In this document: piece after piece, positions 11,055 to 24,500 of the stretch | How positions within the stretch are numbered: the first letter of the stretch is position 1 | Layout: each line of letters opens with the position of its first letter | Assembly (NCBI GenBank): GCA_016165875.1 | Contig: JABBOT010000014.1 | Location: forward strand, 5,012,093-5,076,092 | Source: Acanthopleura granulata | Lineage: Eukaryota; Mollusca; Polyplacophora; Chitonida; Chitonidae | Reading direction: 5' to 3' | Length of the DNA: 64,000 nucleotides | Position numbers and translations under genes: made by a program | The notes under the pieces: model-generated | Seen by the model: only the letters and a program-made list of their open reading frames with translations | The model's database searches: none | What the model was told of the DNA's origin: nothing

Positions 11055-12056
11055 ACTGCGATTTAAACAGCCAAGCCGGAGCAGTATCAAGTCATTTTAC
11101 ATAGAAATACGAAATTTATAATTACGTACGCTGTTGTTTACCGCTGGTGTCAGTCACAATGGCGACCAGCCTCGTTTTGACAACAGGCTGTGACGCGTAT
11201 TGCACGCAACATATTACCTCCTGTTAGTGAAAGTCAGGTAAAACTCTGCCAAGATTCCTGGGCTAGGTACTCTCCATTTCTTTATTTCCTGTTTCCTGCT
11301 TTACCCGTTCAAGCTGTAAATATACAATAGTACTTGTGTGAGATATGTGAAACATATTCATACAAACGTTCAAGATCCAGAATTACAAATTACTAAATAT
11401 CAACCGAGGGCTACGAAAATTAGACTCACAGTAATCACACATCGTGTACAACAACGCTCGATGAACTTTCACCCCCAACACTACTCACAAATTTCTTGGC
11501 AGGTTTACCGGAATTTCCACGCTGCTCATCGGGGTCTACCAAGGATGTTCTCAAGATGCACACAAAATTATAGTATTAAGTATCAGTGAACACTGACTTT
11601 CACTGCTTTCTATCTGATGTCTTCTTTCAAAGTTCTGCTGTGGCTGTCATCTTTTATTCCCCCCCCCCCCCCCAACCTGAACCTAGTTCAAATTACATGT
11701 ATAACCGAAAACGGACTCTCGATAAAATATTTGTAAATCTACAGATACACTCAACACAATTAAGCAAACCATCAGTGGTAATATTTGTGGCGGCAGCACC
11801 TCCTATACCAATACAGAAAACACGAATACAGTTATGTAGATCTCAAACAGTAGAAACTTATACCGCCATTGTTTCAACCATGTAAACAGTCGGGTAAAAA
11901 CTGTGTTGAGGGTAACAGCAATTTCTTGGAGCCCCACTAATCTACACCACAATGCAGTTAAAACATGAAAACAATGTTAAGGGACCAGACCTCGGATGCC
12001 TATCTCCCCAGCAGAATTTCAGTATATACAGGCTTAAGATACAGGTAATGACTTAT
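11055..12056. other. U2 intron 2 remainder, no gene seen
   Basis: AT-rich DNA with a poly-C run near 11660. Short open frames here have no recognisable domains. Confidence 0.5.
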
Positions 12057-12156
12057 CTCTCATTATCCGCTGACAGGTGATACCGACATAACTCTCCACT
12101 CATTTACACCTGTCCTCATCATCCAGGTATTCTCCTCCATTCTGACAAGGAGACTG
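12057..12156 (-). pseudogene. U2 exon 2: EGF-like module, broken
   Basis: A 100-nt exon starting after TTTTTCAG, colinear with U3 exon 2 (SPCQNGGEYLDDEDRCK). The codon for the fifth EGF cysteine is TGA, and the donor GT has become AT (G then ATAAGT), so the exon can neither be read through nor spliced normally. Confidence 0.88.
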
Positions 12157-13892
12157 CTGAAAAACAAAACAGATTTCGGTCAAATCACAATTTACGTTTC
12201 CAAAAAATGAAAAAAAATTTAAAGTCCGGACACAATAAGACTTCTCCTCCACATGGACAAGTGTTTTAATTATTTATTGAAATTCATACTATATTATCTT
12301 ACGTATTACAGCTTTCTGCACTCAGGTGAATTTTCATTGATGTTTGTCAACTTCCTCCTACATACAGCCCATACAGAGCCTCTCAGCCATGTTTGAAATA
12401 GACGTCCTTCTCACCTACGCCATACATACTTTCTGTACAGTTTATCATTACATCAAAATATGAAGGATGAATATGAATTAAGCAATAAAGACAAAACGAT
12501 TGGACTGGGATTTTTTCTAAACTGATATAAACCCAACTTCAAATTACAGCGAAACAGCATTCTAATCCAAATGCGCTGTGGTTGTACTGGCGGTTATAGT
12601 GAAATAACGTCCAGACATGGGGCCAGGTGAGACAATTGATTCACCTGTCTTTAGGATTTGTGGTTACATGTCCATACGAGACAATACATGAGGGAAGTGA
12701 TGAGGATAACCAGCATTTACGGCTGTAGCTGACCATTTTGTGGTAACTGCATACTTACCCGGTACTCAGAGAAATAATAACCACCATGTGAATGTATCGT
12801 ATCCGTCTCTGGTACCTATAACAACACACTTTATAGAAAAGAAGGGGTTTAATGTGTTGCCTCCGTGGTAGCACCCTGTAAATTTCCATATAGAATCTTA
12901 TTAGTAGGGTTCAGTTTAGCACCCCATATGAAAGGTTCCAGGCAACACCATGATGTTATTAGGCCTCAGTGGAACTCACGCCCGCTTCCTTTTCCAGGGC
13001 GCTGACAACCAGATACACGAGAACACGCGATGGAATTGTATGTTTCTTCCCGTATGTCCACAACCCTGAAATTATCTGACTTGTTTGAAGGGTGAGGGTT
13101 CGATCATAGAACACCATCCTCGACCACTGAACGGCGGAGAAAGCAAGCTTACAAAGGATAGCACCCTAGGTTTCAGAATAGAAGCTTAAGGTTCTTTATA
13201 GCACCCTAACTGAACCCTCTTTTCTAAGTTTGTGTGTACTTGGTTCTAAGTTTGAGTGTCTGGTTATCACTATCAAGTCACACTGGTATCCATGGAAACA
13301 CATGGCGGACTAGCAAGACAAAGTTGCCTTGGTTAAAGCTGTGATGTCATCACAGATTCGCTACCCAGATTTTACCTGCCCGTAGTAAGCTGGATGAAAT
13401 TCACCTTGTCGTAGGGCATGCTTTTAAAGGCAAACTGTCACGGCAAGATCAAGTAAATGTACCTTACGTGGAGGCCAAACCACTGAATTAGCCTCCTTAC
13501 AAACAATGGATTAGTAATGTAAAATTTAACATTTCTTTTTATAAGTCTGGTCCTTTGTTGTACTCTTATGTTTATATACATTTGTTCATATGTGTACTCG
13601 TGTAAGTATAATTTTCAGTTTTCCGTTTATAGTGGATATTTTCGCCGCGATATGGCTGAAATAAAGCCGATGTGGAGTCGTGCTCCATTCAATCGATCAA
13701 TCAGTCAATCCGTGTGTGACTGCCTTACCCTTCTGTAATGCCGGTAACAACTTGTATATGAAGGCAAGTGTTAAGCCGAAAAATGAGGATAGCCTCAGCA
13801 TGTTATTGAATGGTACACTGCTCTAGTTACCACGTGTAAGCGGGTGTAAATTTGAGGAATAGAGACAGATTCCATTTGAAATCGTTTCTTAT
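12157..13892. other. U2 intron 1, no gene seen
   Basis: Between about 12914 and 13213 an AGGGTTCAGTT motif occurs in inverted orientation at both ends together with AGCACCC motifs, possibly a small decayed inverted-repeat element. Near 13731-13850 there is one degenerate copy of the unit tandemly repeated in U3 at 30115-30530. Nothing coding is recognised. Confidence 0.35.
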
Positions 13893-14216
13893 CCTTTCAT
13901 AGTAACTGCACGTTGATGGGTGTAAGTTAGCGTGCACAGCTTTCCTCTTGAATTGCTCGCACTGGACGAGATAATCTTGGAAATTTTCCTGACACACGTT
14001 GAAGGACATGCAAATATCAGGCATTTCACTATGCATTCCACGGCGTACCGGATGCCAAATACTGTCATCTCATATCCAGGGTCTGAGAGGTTTTTCCTCT
14101 GGTTTGCAAACGATGTGAACATTGTGGTGATCGTATTACCTATTGTATCTATGGTTTGCTGCGGATATCGTCATACAAAAGCAGAGATAAACACATATTC
14201 CAACACCGACCCTCAT
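13893..14216 (-). pseudogene. U2 exon 1: signal peptide and PAN domain, broken
   Basis: ATG at 14216 opens a signal peptide (MRVGVGICVYLCFCMTISAA) nearly identical to U3. A 2-nt deletion about 22 codons in brings a TAA within four codons. A further deletion of about 7 nt near 14015, between the VKC and ICMSFNVC motifs, shifts frame again. The donor is lost: AGG followed by ATAAGA where U3 has GTAAGA. The PAN motifs FANQRKNLSD, CMSFNVCQENF and CSYYER survive in different frames. Confidence 0.88.
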
Positions 14217-14850
14217 GAAGGAGGCATCTACACGGATGTTGTGTTGAATATACTCCCATGTTGCGATTCTTACCTTTGGTAAGAAACACATAGGCCGTCA
14301 TGACGACTACATCTACGAGAAGGTGTTAAGTACGACGTTAAACCCCAAGCACTCACTCAATCTAAGAGTGTTGATTTGAAACGAATGTTGTGTTGAATAT
14401 ATCTAAATAGGAGTCATTTCGTGGTCTATTTGGAATATCTGCTTGACTTGTCGAAAGCATGGAAATATTCATTTACCCATGAAATCAATCGACAATTCTT
14501 CAGCCTCCACGTCCTATTACCCCGTTTACTGCATGGCTTTAGCCGATTTATGTACTTCTCACTTTGAATGTGACATGCCACTCACTATTTTGCATGTGAA
14601 ACACCCGTGCCGTTTACGATAGAATGAAGTGGACTATCTAAATAACATATATTCGATTTTAATATTATAACGTTTTGCTTTGGGTAAAACGCTTGTTGTC
14701 TCTCTGAAATCGACGACTTGTTGACGCGACAAGTCTTTGAATCACACCCCGTTGTCTTTACAACTACACAGCTGTCTAAGTTCATATGATGAAGAGAGGC
14801 TCGAATGGCAAAACCGCCTTGGTATGTCATGGGCTAGCAATCTGGGCGTC
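14217..14850 (-). other. U2 5' flank with SINE family B tail fragment
   Basis: Homologous to the 5' flanks of U1 and U3 (CTCTCTGAAATCGACGA and ACACAGCTGTCTAAGTTCAT). At 14295-14356 it carries a truncated family B tail (GTTAAGTACGACGTTAAACC followed by CAAGCACTCACTCA). Confidence 0.5.
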
Positions 14851-14934
14851 GCAATCGACATTCTTATTGCAGCCATCAACTACATGCAAAATGGGAATAC
14901 CGGGTCAATAATTGATGGACCAATTTCCAAAACG

Positions 14935-15118
14935 ATTATTTACACAAACCACCAAAGAACTAAGAAAACATATGAAAAAGGACGGCTTTACGCAAAGAGA
15001 AGCAGTCAACAGTTTTCAGGGATGACGGAAAGGCACGATGGATGTTCTAACCGAATGAGTAAAGTCAATATCCAAAACATTCTAGTTTATATGATGTCGT
15101 TAAACAAATATATCTCTT
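14935..15118 (+). repeat. Dispersed repeat family C, copy 2
   Basis: Colinear with the other copies: CAAACCACCAAAGAACTAAG, GTCAACAGTTTTCAG, GATGTTCTAACCGAATGAGT, then TATATGATGTCGTTAA. Confidence 0.6.
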
Positions 15119-16691
15119 AGTTGCGCTTTGATTGCAACTGTTCGTATATTTACACTGCAAAAACAAAGAAAGTACTTTTACGGCAAAAAACTGGAACAGT
15201 GGATTCAAGTATAAAAATATTGCTGCGAATTTTGGTCGTACTTTACACTCTATTCCTGTAGGATTATAAGATATGGTGGACACATTCATCACACCTGTAT
15301 ATTTGTAAATGCATTGCCCGTAAGTATGTAGTACAAATATCACTGTAAACATCCATTACTTCGCCCAACCACTATTTTCTCTGCTGCTTTGCTTCTATCG
15401 GTTGTAATATGACAGTAGATAAATGTTACGTAAAGGTATCGATGTATACCTGACACTATGATGAAAATTTACACGGCAAACTGATGCAATCTTCAGAACT
15501 CCCGTGAACTATGTTGATGGCGTAATATCTATATTTTTTTCCAACTGCGGGTTAACAGCCGTACAGAAAAGTTGAAAATTAACAATATAATGTAGGCTAT
15601 ATACGTGTGAATTCCGAGGGTGATTCGATGTGCATGGAATCAGCTGTAGGCCTATAAACCATAAAAGAGGTGTTACTAAACAGGTGAATATGCGGTAAAT
15701 ATACAGATGAATTTGTCTCCACAGCAACGTCTAAATATACAACAGAAATTACTGGTTATAAATTGGCTGCATTTTTACTGTAAAACTACACCATTTGCTT
15801 TTGCAGTGTAACGTAGTGATCATGCTCAACACGATGAACACATAACGTCTCTGGATCCGTGTAAAGTGGAATTGTACCCAATTATCTAGCCCGGAGTTTC
15901 TCACTGCCCCGTCCATATTTACAATGAATATATTTGCTCATTGTAAAATGTGAGAAAGTTAGAGTAAATACAAAAGACTACAGCACAGAGAGTAAAATCA
16001 CAGCAGTGTTTGACAAATGGTCAAATGTTTCTGGTGAAATCTTGTCAGTTTACCTCAGAGTTTTATTCTGACTTAACATGTCAGTGTTTATGAGGTAATA
16101 ACTTAAGCCTAGCACGATGGTACCAGAATTAGGTGAAAAAAAAGGAGAGTTTGATAGAATATCCTTAGAGCTGGTCTTTGTGGTAATAACGTGTGGCATC
16201 ATGGCGCAGCACAAAATATCTAACAAATACGACAAAGCGAGATATATTCACACCATATGCAGTACCCTTTGGTATATTGCTCCCCAAGTGAGGATAATTC
16301 ACCATTCACCATTCTGATACACTGCGACCCTGTGGACATTTATATTCTTTAAGGCTTCAGAATTCTGGGTTTCTTTGCAGGTTTTTTAGATTACAATTAA
16401 TACTTTGTCGTCGATATATCTGGTCAGCCTTATTTCTCTGCTACTCACACCGAGTGAAGAACGCTGTCACTTCAAAACAACTGAAGCTGCGTTCCAGACG
16501 AACATTTTTCTCTCCTACCATGACCCGGTTTCAAATATCATTTGATCGGATATTACGAAGAGATGGTATGGTGCATTTTGTACTGAAACCTTTCCAGATG
16601 TTTTCAGAACTTTATCACGAATGGTGATAACGATCTCGGGTCCTTTAAAATTCCACCATCCACTTCAATTCCAATCATTGATATGAGTGTT
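15119..16691. other. Intergenic between U2 and U3, no gene seen
   Basis: AT-rich DNA with no domain-bearing open frame and no clear repeat. Short frames on both strands were read and not recognised. Confidence 0.45.
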
Positions 16692-16953
16692 TATATTTGT
16701 TTATTTATTTAATTGGTGCTTAACGCCGTGTTCAGGTCAGAATATTTCACTTGCGACGGCAGCCAGCATTATTGTGGGAGGAGACAGGGCAGAGCCCGGC
16801 GAAAACCAACGATCATCCGCGAATTGAGGCCCGGCCAGAGAGGAAACCAGGCAGAGGACCGGGGCAAACCCACGACCATCCGCAGGTTGCTAGCGGACTA
16901 AGAGTAGATTATTGTATTGCACTAACACGTAACCACTAGACCACGGAAGCCCC
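16692..16953 (-). repeat. tRNA-derived SINE (family A) with internal duplication
   Basis: Read on the minus strand the tail and core are clear. The segment around the GCAGAGCCCGG and CGACCATCCGC motifs is present twice, separated by AGGCCCGGCCAGAGAG, while the part holding the B box is partly lost. A rearranged copy. Confidence 0.7.
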
Positions 16954-17439
16954 CGAGTGCTTATCGAGTAACCAAAAAAGAATAAATGGGAGCAGGTCGT
17001 GGAGTGCTGTAACTTCACCATCGCCAGGGCACTTAACGTGCGACTTGAAACCAGGTCTTGCATAAGCCTTAGATCGCACTGCTCCCATTGGCTCTGAGGC
17101 CTCGGTGGCAGTTCGTTAAAGATCCCCACCCTCAATATACTGTACATGTCTCAGAAAATGTAACCGAGTAAGACGTCCTTGCAGAACTACATCAGACAAA
17201 TGTTTATTATCCTGAATGACAAGACATCAAATTATTTAATCTTTTTTCTTTTTTTTGGCCTCTAAACATATTATCATTATTATGTTATGTACTTGAAGAA
17301 GATTCAAGGAAACGGGATTCAGAATAAAGGGATGATGCAGACTTATCAAAAATATACTGGAAACTTAAAACGTAGGCGTTAAAACCGTCATTCGTATGCC
17401 AGGTGTTAACCAAAATGGGTGTTCAGGCTCAGTCATGGC

Positions 17440-17650
17440 ACACCCAGTTTCCAAAATCGACAAATAACAATCCACCAAAAGAAACAAGAAAATTTATAAA
17501 TTGTAAACATTAGGATACATTCCTGTAAAGAGAACAGTTTTCAGTGATGAGTAAAAGCCGCAACGAATGTTCTAGACCGATGAATGAAATCAGTTTCCAA
17601 ATCGTGGACCATTTTAGTACACATGGTGTCGATAATCACATAATTAGAAG
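17440..17650 (+). repeat. Dispersed repeat family C, copy 3
   Basis: Contains ACAATCCACCAAAAGAAAC, GAGAACAGTTTTCAGTGATG, GAATGTTCTAGACCGATGAA and AAATCGTGGACCATTTTAG, matching the other copies in order. Confidence 0.6.
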
Positions 17651-17761
17651 CAGTTTCCCAGAGATCCTGAACCCTCCATCTGTATTTACTATCAAGATTC
17701 ATTGTAAAATTTAAGGAACTTAGAGTGAAAGCGTTTGATGGAATCTACACAAAACATTACA

Positions 17762-17862
17762 TAAAAACCATTGCTCAATGCACGAAACACCAAGTAAAAA
17801 CCATTGCTCAATACACAAAACACCAAAGAAAAACCATTGCTCAATGCACAAAAACACCATTA
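17762..17862. repeat. Three-copy tandem repeat of about 32 bp downstream of the U3 stop
   Basis: The unit AAAAACCATTGCTCAATGCA plus a CAAAACACCAA stretch occurs three times with few changes. It starts only about 40 bp past the U3 stop codon, so it would lie in the U3 3' UTR if transcription continues that far. Confidence 0.75.
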
Positions 17863-17901
17863 TATGAAACCATAAGTTCTCTTCAATATCGTCTTTCTGT
17901 C

Positions 17902-18560
17902 TCAAGGCATTTCAGAATAATAGCTAACAGCTCTTATTTTCATGACCAAACCGACCACCTCTGAGTCTCCTAAAGGATATAACCAGAAAACTCGAGGAGA
18001 GTTCGGGAAATCCAGGGGTCCGTTCAGATTGGCCGCGGTACAGTCTTCTGCGAACCACCAGCCAGCTTTCATTGTCGTAGTGCAGTTGTTGCTGACGTCG
18101 TTGTCAAAGGTGCTGAACGGTTTGCCGTTGATGTTACGCCCTGGGTCGCTGGCCGGCGTCAGGGAGTCTCCATCCAAGCTACCAGATTTATAGGCCCCGA
18201 GGTGCAGGGTGTAGCGCTGACTTTCATTGTCTACTGATATCTCGTCGTAGTACAGATATTTATAGGGTTTGCCACTCTGCTTTATTCCGACTTGCAACTC
18301 GTAAACCCCTTGACTTGTGATCTGGTGCAGGTGCTCGTTGCCAATCCAGGGGTTTTCAACACCGAACCCTTCTTTATATACTTGCCAGGTCTGCACGAAG
18401 TTGGTTCTCGGCGTGAGTGATGAATACCTATACATCATGTACGTCGTTCCACCAGGATTGAAATAGTTGCAAATGACCTGGAAAGGTTCCGGCGAAGCTA
18501 CAGGTTGTATGAGACGCCGTCCAAAAGAGCCGGACCTATCACTGTAGCCTTCTGAACAGT
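17902..18560 (-). CDS. U3 exon 3: fibrinogen-related domain
   Basis: The exon follows a TTTCCAG acceptor and begins AC TGT, completing a GAC codon with the last base of exon 2 (DCSEGY start). It encodes a whole FReD of about 218 residues: WIGNEHLHQIT, GVYELQV, YTLHLGAY, GDSL, FSTFDNDVSNNC (the DND part of the usual calcium site), GWWF, and NLNGPL. The N-terminal block that is normally GGGWTVFQRR is replaced by a diverged PGGTTYMMYR. The four expected cysteines are present. It ends SYYSEMP then TGA. Confidence 0.92.
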
Positions 18561-21500
18561 CTGGAAATAGAGTGATTATATAGAAAGTATAGAGCAAATT
18601 ATAGATATACAACGCAAAGTATAGCTGTGTGTTCATGTACCGCAGAAAATAGTGGAATCTTTAGATGTATCATAGAAAAGTAAGCAATGTGTAGATGTGA
18701 CATACAAAATAATGAGATGTTTTGTCAGTGTTCTTTTTTTAAACGGGTTAACGCGATCTTTTCGTGTTCGCCGATTAAGTGAAGCGCTCAAAATGCATCT
18801 TTTCTGGTACAATGGAGACTATTCTGGGGATGTCGCGTCGACGATGGCCGACGGATCGTGAATATTTACCCCTGGAGACAATGTAGTGACTCGAATCTCC
18901 GCACAATGTTGCCTGCCTATAGGAAAACTTAAAGCTTCAAGCATGTTTAACTCATCCTAGATATTTATTTTCCAAATACACTGTTTTGTCTTTAAAATCA
19001 TTTCACGAATATATACAATATATACATACATGTTGCCTTGATCATTATATTATCCCCATTACAGTATCTAATAATCTTTTTCCTCAATTCAGTTCTATAT
19101 GCAAGCCTTCGAAGGGGGCAGATGACGCCAATAAACTGGTTCCTTACGGAAAAGTATGTTTGCGTAAAGTTGAGTTTTCAGCGCAAAATGCGATTTCTTC
19201 AAGATGAGTTCACAGCATTAATTGGACGCTAGCAATGGGGAAAAAAATCTTGCATTTGGCCTTAAAATAGAAGCTTCCAAAGTCTATGAAGATGACGCAG
19301 ATTGCGTTGCGCAATTTTTTTATTCGGGATTCGGCCTTCGGACGAATGTGCTATCGAGATTAGTAACTTTGACAGTGTTGTGAAAGGTACTCAGCCCCCT
19401 GTCGCGCGTCCTCACTCAACTAGAATTTTCAATCGTCATTTAAAAAAACTGAGCTGCTGTACCGTTATTTCATCAGCGCCAGGTAAATGCCATTAACTAA
19501 TGCTAACTGAAAACATAATTTTTTAGGACTATGTTGATTGGAAAACAGTGAAAAAGAAAAAGAACGTGTCCGCAAAGGCTGAATATTTTATGTTTTCAAT
19601 AGAGTCTTTAACTTGCCAAAAAAATGTCTTATCAATGTCATTTGAATGCCCATATAATCTAATACGTGAACTTACTAAATATGTGTTATGCGCAGAATTT
19701 GGTGTTAACTTTTTTGACTGAAACTTAGTGCGCATGGTAGGTTCCTTAAAGAGCCAGATCATGTTAAGGCCTTGTCTTACACTCGTGCGGTATCGTGCAT
19801 TGTACATCAAACGCTGTCCTGCCGCGGGAGGTTCCATTCAGAGTACAAAGGCACAGCGGGTGAACGGGGCACTGTCGAGGGGCTGACCGGGCGAGTTGTG
19901 ATTCCTTTCATTTTACCTCCATGATCTCAGTGACCAAGGTACTGACAGCCATCATGATGGTAACAAGATTCCATCCATGTAGAGACCGCCTGGTTAGGCA
20001 TTATTAAGCCTAATATCTGGGCAAATGTGATTTCGGAAAGTTGCAGTGCTCCTCTTTTTGTTTGTTTGTTTGTTTTTTGTTTGTTTTTTTCATTCAAACT
20101 CAAAGTGATCCATGAAAATCGAGCCTCGTTCCCAGTACAGGCCGTAACCCAAAGAGAACGTCATACATGTGTACAAAGATTCTGGTTCAGTCGTGGACAT
20201 GAATCATTAGATTACGCTCAGTAAAATGAATTTTCAAAATGATGAATTTCAAAATAACAAAATATTACCCTTTTGTGTAAATAGTTGTGTACATTTGAAC
20301 GACATGAAAATTGGCCCCTCTATGAATGTCAAACAGTCGCGTTTATTTATTATTATTATTTACAAGTGTTTTCGAAAACATGGTACTTGTAAAAAGTGCC
20401 CTAAATGGCTATTAAAATTTTGCTGTATGTTTTGTAAATGGTCATGCAAATCGTGAACTGTAACTATGCTGTATGGATCGCCGATTAAATCAGCAGGCCC
20501 GCCGGGTAGGCCTGAAGAGGGGCTTACTGAGAGACTCGTTGGTACGCCGCGATTTCCTATAGGGCTGGTTTTCCTTGTCAACGTCAGGATATACTCCATC
20601 AGTAGTACAGCTGATGGAAGTAGTTTACTAACATATCAAACGAAATAGCAGCACTATTCACTTTCCCGAAAGGGGTCTCATTGTCAAAGTGCGCCAAGCG
20701 AATAACACTGTTTGTAGTCTACTCTGGACGAATTTCCAAACTCGCCTGTTTCGCACAAACTTTGCCCAGTTTAATGGCACTCTCTTGTCTTTAGATCAAC
20801 CATGCCGACTTACCCCATCCGCTGAGGTGCCGCCCCATCGATGTTGAATGTTGGCCACAATGCATTCTCAAAATTTGAAAAACACTGACATTTCAAAGGT
20901 GTTTAAATGACGTTGCTGGCTAGTAAATGAACAGGGAAAACAACACGGCAACTATCGCCCTCCTCTTTGGTGACGTCAGATGTATTCTTATCAGTGTTTA
21001 AAATTGGCATTTTTAAATATCAATATCTCGTGAACCATAAAGTCTCTTTTAACGAATGAAATGCCATTTTATTTGAAATAATACCCTCTATCCACTGATC
21101 AACAGCAGGTGCTAGGCATTACCTTTGAGCTACATACATACGGACTATCAGATTATTTATTTATTTATTTGATTTGTGTTTTACTCAAGAATATTTCACG
21201 TATATGACACAGGCCACCAATATGGTGGGAGGAAACGGGGCAGAGCCTGGGGCAAACCCACGACCATCCGCAGGTTGCTGGCAGACCTTCCCAAGTGCGG
21301 CAGGAGAGGAAGCCAGCATGAGTTGGACTTGAACTCACAGTGACCGCATTGGTGGGTCGCATTCTGGGTCATTGCGCTGAGCTAGAGGGCTAACCGACTG
21401 AGCCACGGAGGCCCCGACTATCAGATTAAACGGGGGGGGGGGGATTTAGTTTGTATTGGCGTTTTACGTCCCACTGGGGCGATGCACGCCAGACATGGTT

Positions 21501-24500
21501 TGAGGTTGTTAGCATTCCGTAAGTTATGTTGGTCAGTTAACCAAAAGAAAAAAAAAAGAAAAAAAAATTTATGGTGGGGTGTCTAGAATCTAGGACATCT
21601 AGTTAGGCAGTTAGCCACAGCCTGGAATATCTTAATTTGCTGTTTCGTAAGGCTCAGTACAGTAACTTCGTTAAAGCGGCGGATGCGGAGGAGGCGTAGT
21701 TCTGCATACATAATATGACGGGAATATGTATGACGTAGACATCGAAACATAAGGTGGGGAATACTATCCTCCACGAAACATTCCTCGCAGAGTCCTGTAT
21801 CATGGAGACCAAATCTGTTCAAGTATAGATTGGTGGGTAGGTGACCAGAGATGAGTCGAAATACTAGTATTTCGTCTTGACGACACCTAAGCGATAGGTC
21901 ATAGCGACAGGTAACTAGTGAATTGTGTTCATGAAAAAATCTCCCTTTGTCGGAGTTATCCCATTCGTTCTGCCACATGTCTATGAACTTTTGCTTTACT
22001 GAGTTTATTGCTTCTTTTAGCGATAGAGGAACAGTGAGCGTTACGTCAGGCAACGTAAGAGCTTGTTTAGCCAATTGATCAGCCTGTTCATTACCAGGAA
22101 TACCGATATGAGCTTGCACCCAACCAAACGATATAGAGACGCCACGGTAGTCAAGGGTGGTGTATAGGTAGAGTATTTCATGAATGAGTTTAGAGGACTT
22201 GTTCCACGCAAAATTCAGCAGAGCCTGTAGAGAAGAGAGAGAGTCTGTAAAAATAACAGCCCTTATAGGCCCAAGTTCCATCAGAAACTGGAGGGCACAG
22301 ATAATTGCAGTGAGTTCGGCAGTGAGCACGTCTAAAGAGTCAGACAGCCCAAACGACTTGGTATATTTAATTTCTGGCACGCAAAATGACGCTCCCACCA
22401 GATTGGTGTTAGGACACTTAGACGCGTCAGTATAAACTTTCACGTACTCTGACCAGTTAGACTGGATATGGTCTTTAGCGCATAATAAGGAAATAGTAGA
22501 GTTATCAGACTTGCTAGTTTTAGAATGAAGGTCAGTAGAGATATGTGGGGAAATCAAGTTCCATGGTGGGAAGTCTGGTACAGAGGAGGGCTGTATATTT
22601 AAATCCGCAGATTGAAAAAGAGCGGCTGTTTGGCTGGATCTCTGCTTGAATGATAACGCTGTATTAGGCCGACTGTCATACAAGCCGTCATAGTAGGAAG
22701 GTGCGAGGATAGCAGAGGCAGAGTTGTTCCTATCCGCCCTAAGTCTAAAAGAGAACCCCACAGTGCGCAGCCGTCTGCGGATGTGCAGGGGCCATTCTTG
22801 GCAGAACACCTGCATGGCATTGAGTGGCGTCGTTCGCATTGCCCCTGTGCAGATTCGCAGCGCCGCACACTGAATGGCGTCAAGCCTAGACTTAAGACTG
22901 GCACAGGCCGAGTCGTAGGCCTCACAACAGTAATCTAGCCTTGAACGGATGAGGGAATGGTACAGTAACAGCAGGCAGTGTCTGTCAGCACCCTATTCTA
23001 ACCCAGAGACACACCTCATCAGATTGATGGCCTTCTTACATTTAGCCAATGTGTAATCAATATGCTTAGACCAAGTAAGCCGTGCGTCAAGTACTACCCC
23101 GAGATATCTGAAAGAGGAGGAAAGTGTGACTGGGAAATTATTTAAGGTAATCTCAACATCCTTTATGGCCTTCCTGGTAAATATAACTGCTTTCGTTTTT
23201 TCAGACGAGAACTTAAACCCCCATTTTAGGCTCCACTCGACAATATCATCCAAACCCTGCTGGATATATTTGGTACACAACTTGAGGTTTCTCGAAATGC
23301 ACCACATGGCTTTGTCATCGGCAAATAGAGTACATTTAAGTTTAGATGACAGGACACCGGGTAGGTCATTGATAGCAATATTAAATAGAGTTGGGGACAA
23401 AACACTGGCCTGGGGCACTCCGTTCTCAATGGGCACTGGTCTGGAGTAGTCCCGGCCAACTCTGACCTTGATGGAACGGTCAGTGAGAAAATCCCTAACC
23501 CATCCTAACATTCTTCCCGCAATAGCCATGCCTTCCATTTTAATACTCCCGTACGCCACACCATGTCATACGCCTTCTCTATGTCTAAAAATACTGCGAA
23601 TAGATATTCTTTATTACACAAGGAGTTTCGAGTATTGTTCTCCAGGGTAATGACGTGATCAGCAGTGCATCGCCTGTTTCTAAAACCGCTCTGGACAGGG
23701 CTAAGAATGTTATGTTTATTCAAATACCACATCAGTCGGCTATTTATCATCTTCTCCATCACTTTGCACAGAGTAGTAGTGAGGGCAATAGGTCTGTATG
23801 ACGAGGGAACAGAGGGGTCTTTACCAGGCTTGGGTATAGGGACTGCAATGGCCTGTTTCCACTGGAAAGGAAGTTTCATATTAGCCCATATGGTATTGTA
23901 TAAGAGAAGCAGAAGTACGATACATTGCTCCGGTAGGCTGCGTAACATTGAATACGTAATGGCGTCTTCTCCTGGGGAAGATTCCGAAGATGTTGAAATG
24001 GCCTGCTTTAATTCTAAGAGAGAGAAATCATCATTAATTGGCGTATCCTTGGGCATACTATTAGTAAAGGGGTGTAGTTCTTCAGTGTCTTCTTTGTGAG
24101 TAATGAAGTCTGGTGGATAGTTGCAGGAGCTAGAGACAAATGAAAAACTATCAGCTAATACATTGCTTTTATCAGCATTAGTGACATAACTGACATCATT
24201 TTGAACAATAGTTGGAGAAGAGACGAATCTACTTTTCCCAGTTATAGATTTGATCTGGGCCCATACTGATTTCAAAGGCGTGTGCTCTTTCAAGTTAGAA
24301 CAAAACTGACGCCAGGGCTCTCTTTGGCTGCGCTTGATTCCACGCTGCGCCTCGGCCTTAGCACGCTTATATAGGATGATGTCTTCGTAAAGCCTTGTTC
24401 GCGCACGATTTTTAAGACGCTTTCGTTCCTTGATAGCTCTAGAGCAATCTTCACTCCACCAAGGGACGGGCATTTTGGGGAAAGTTCCTCCTACTGTCTT

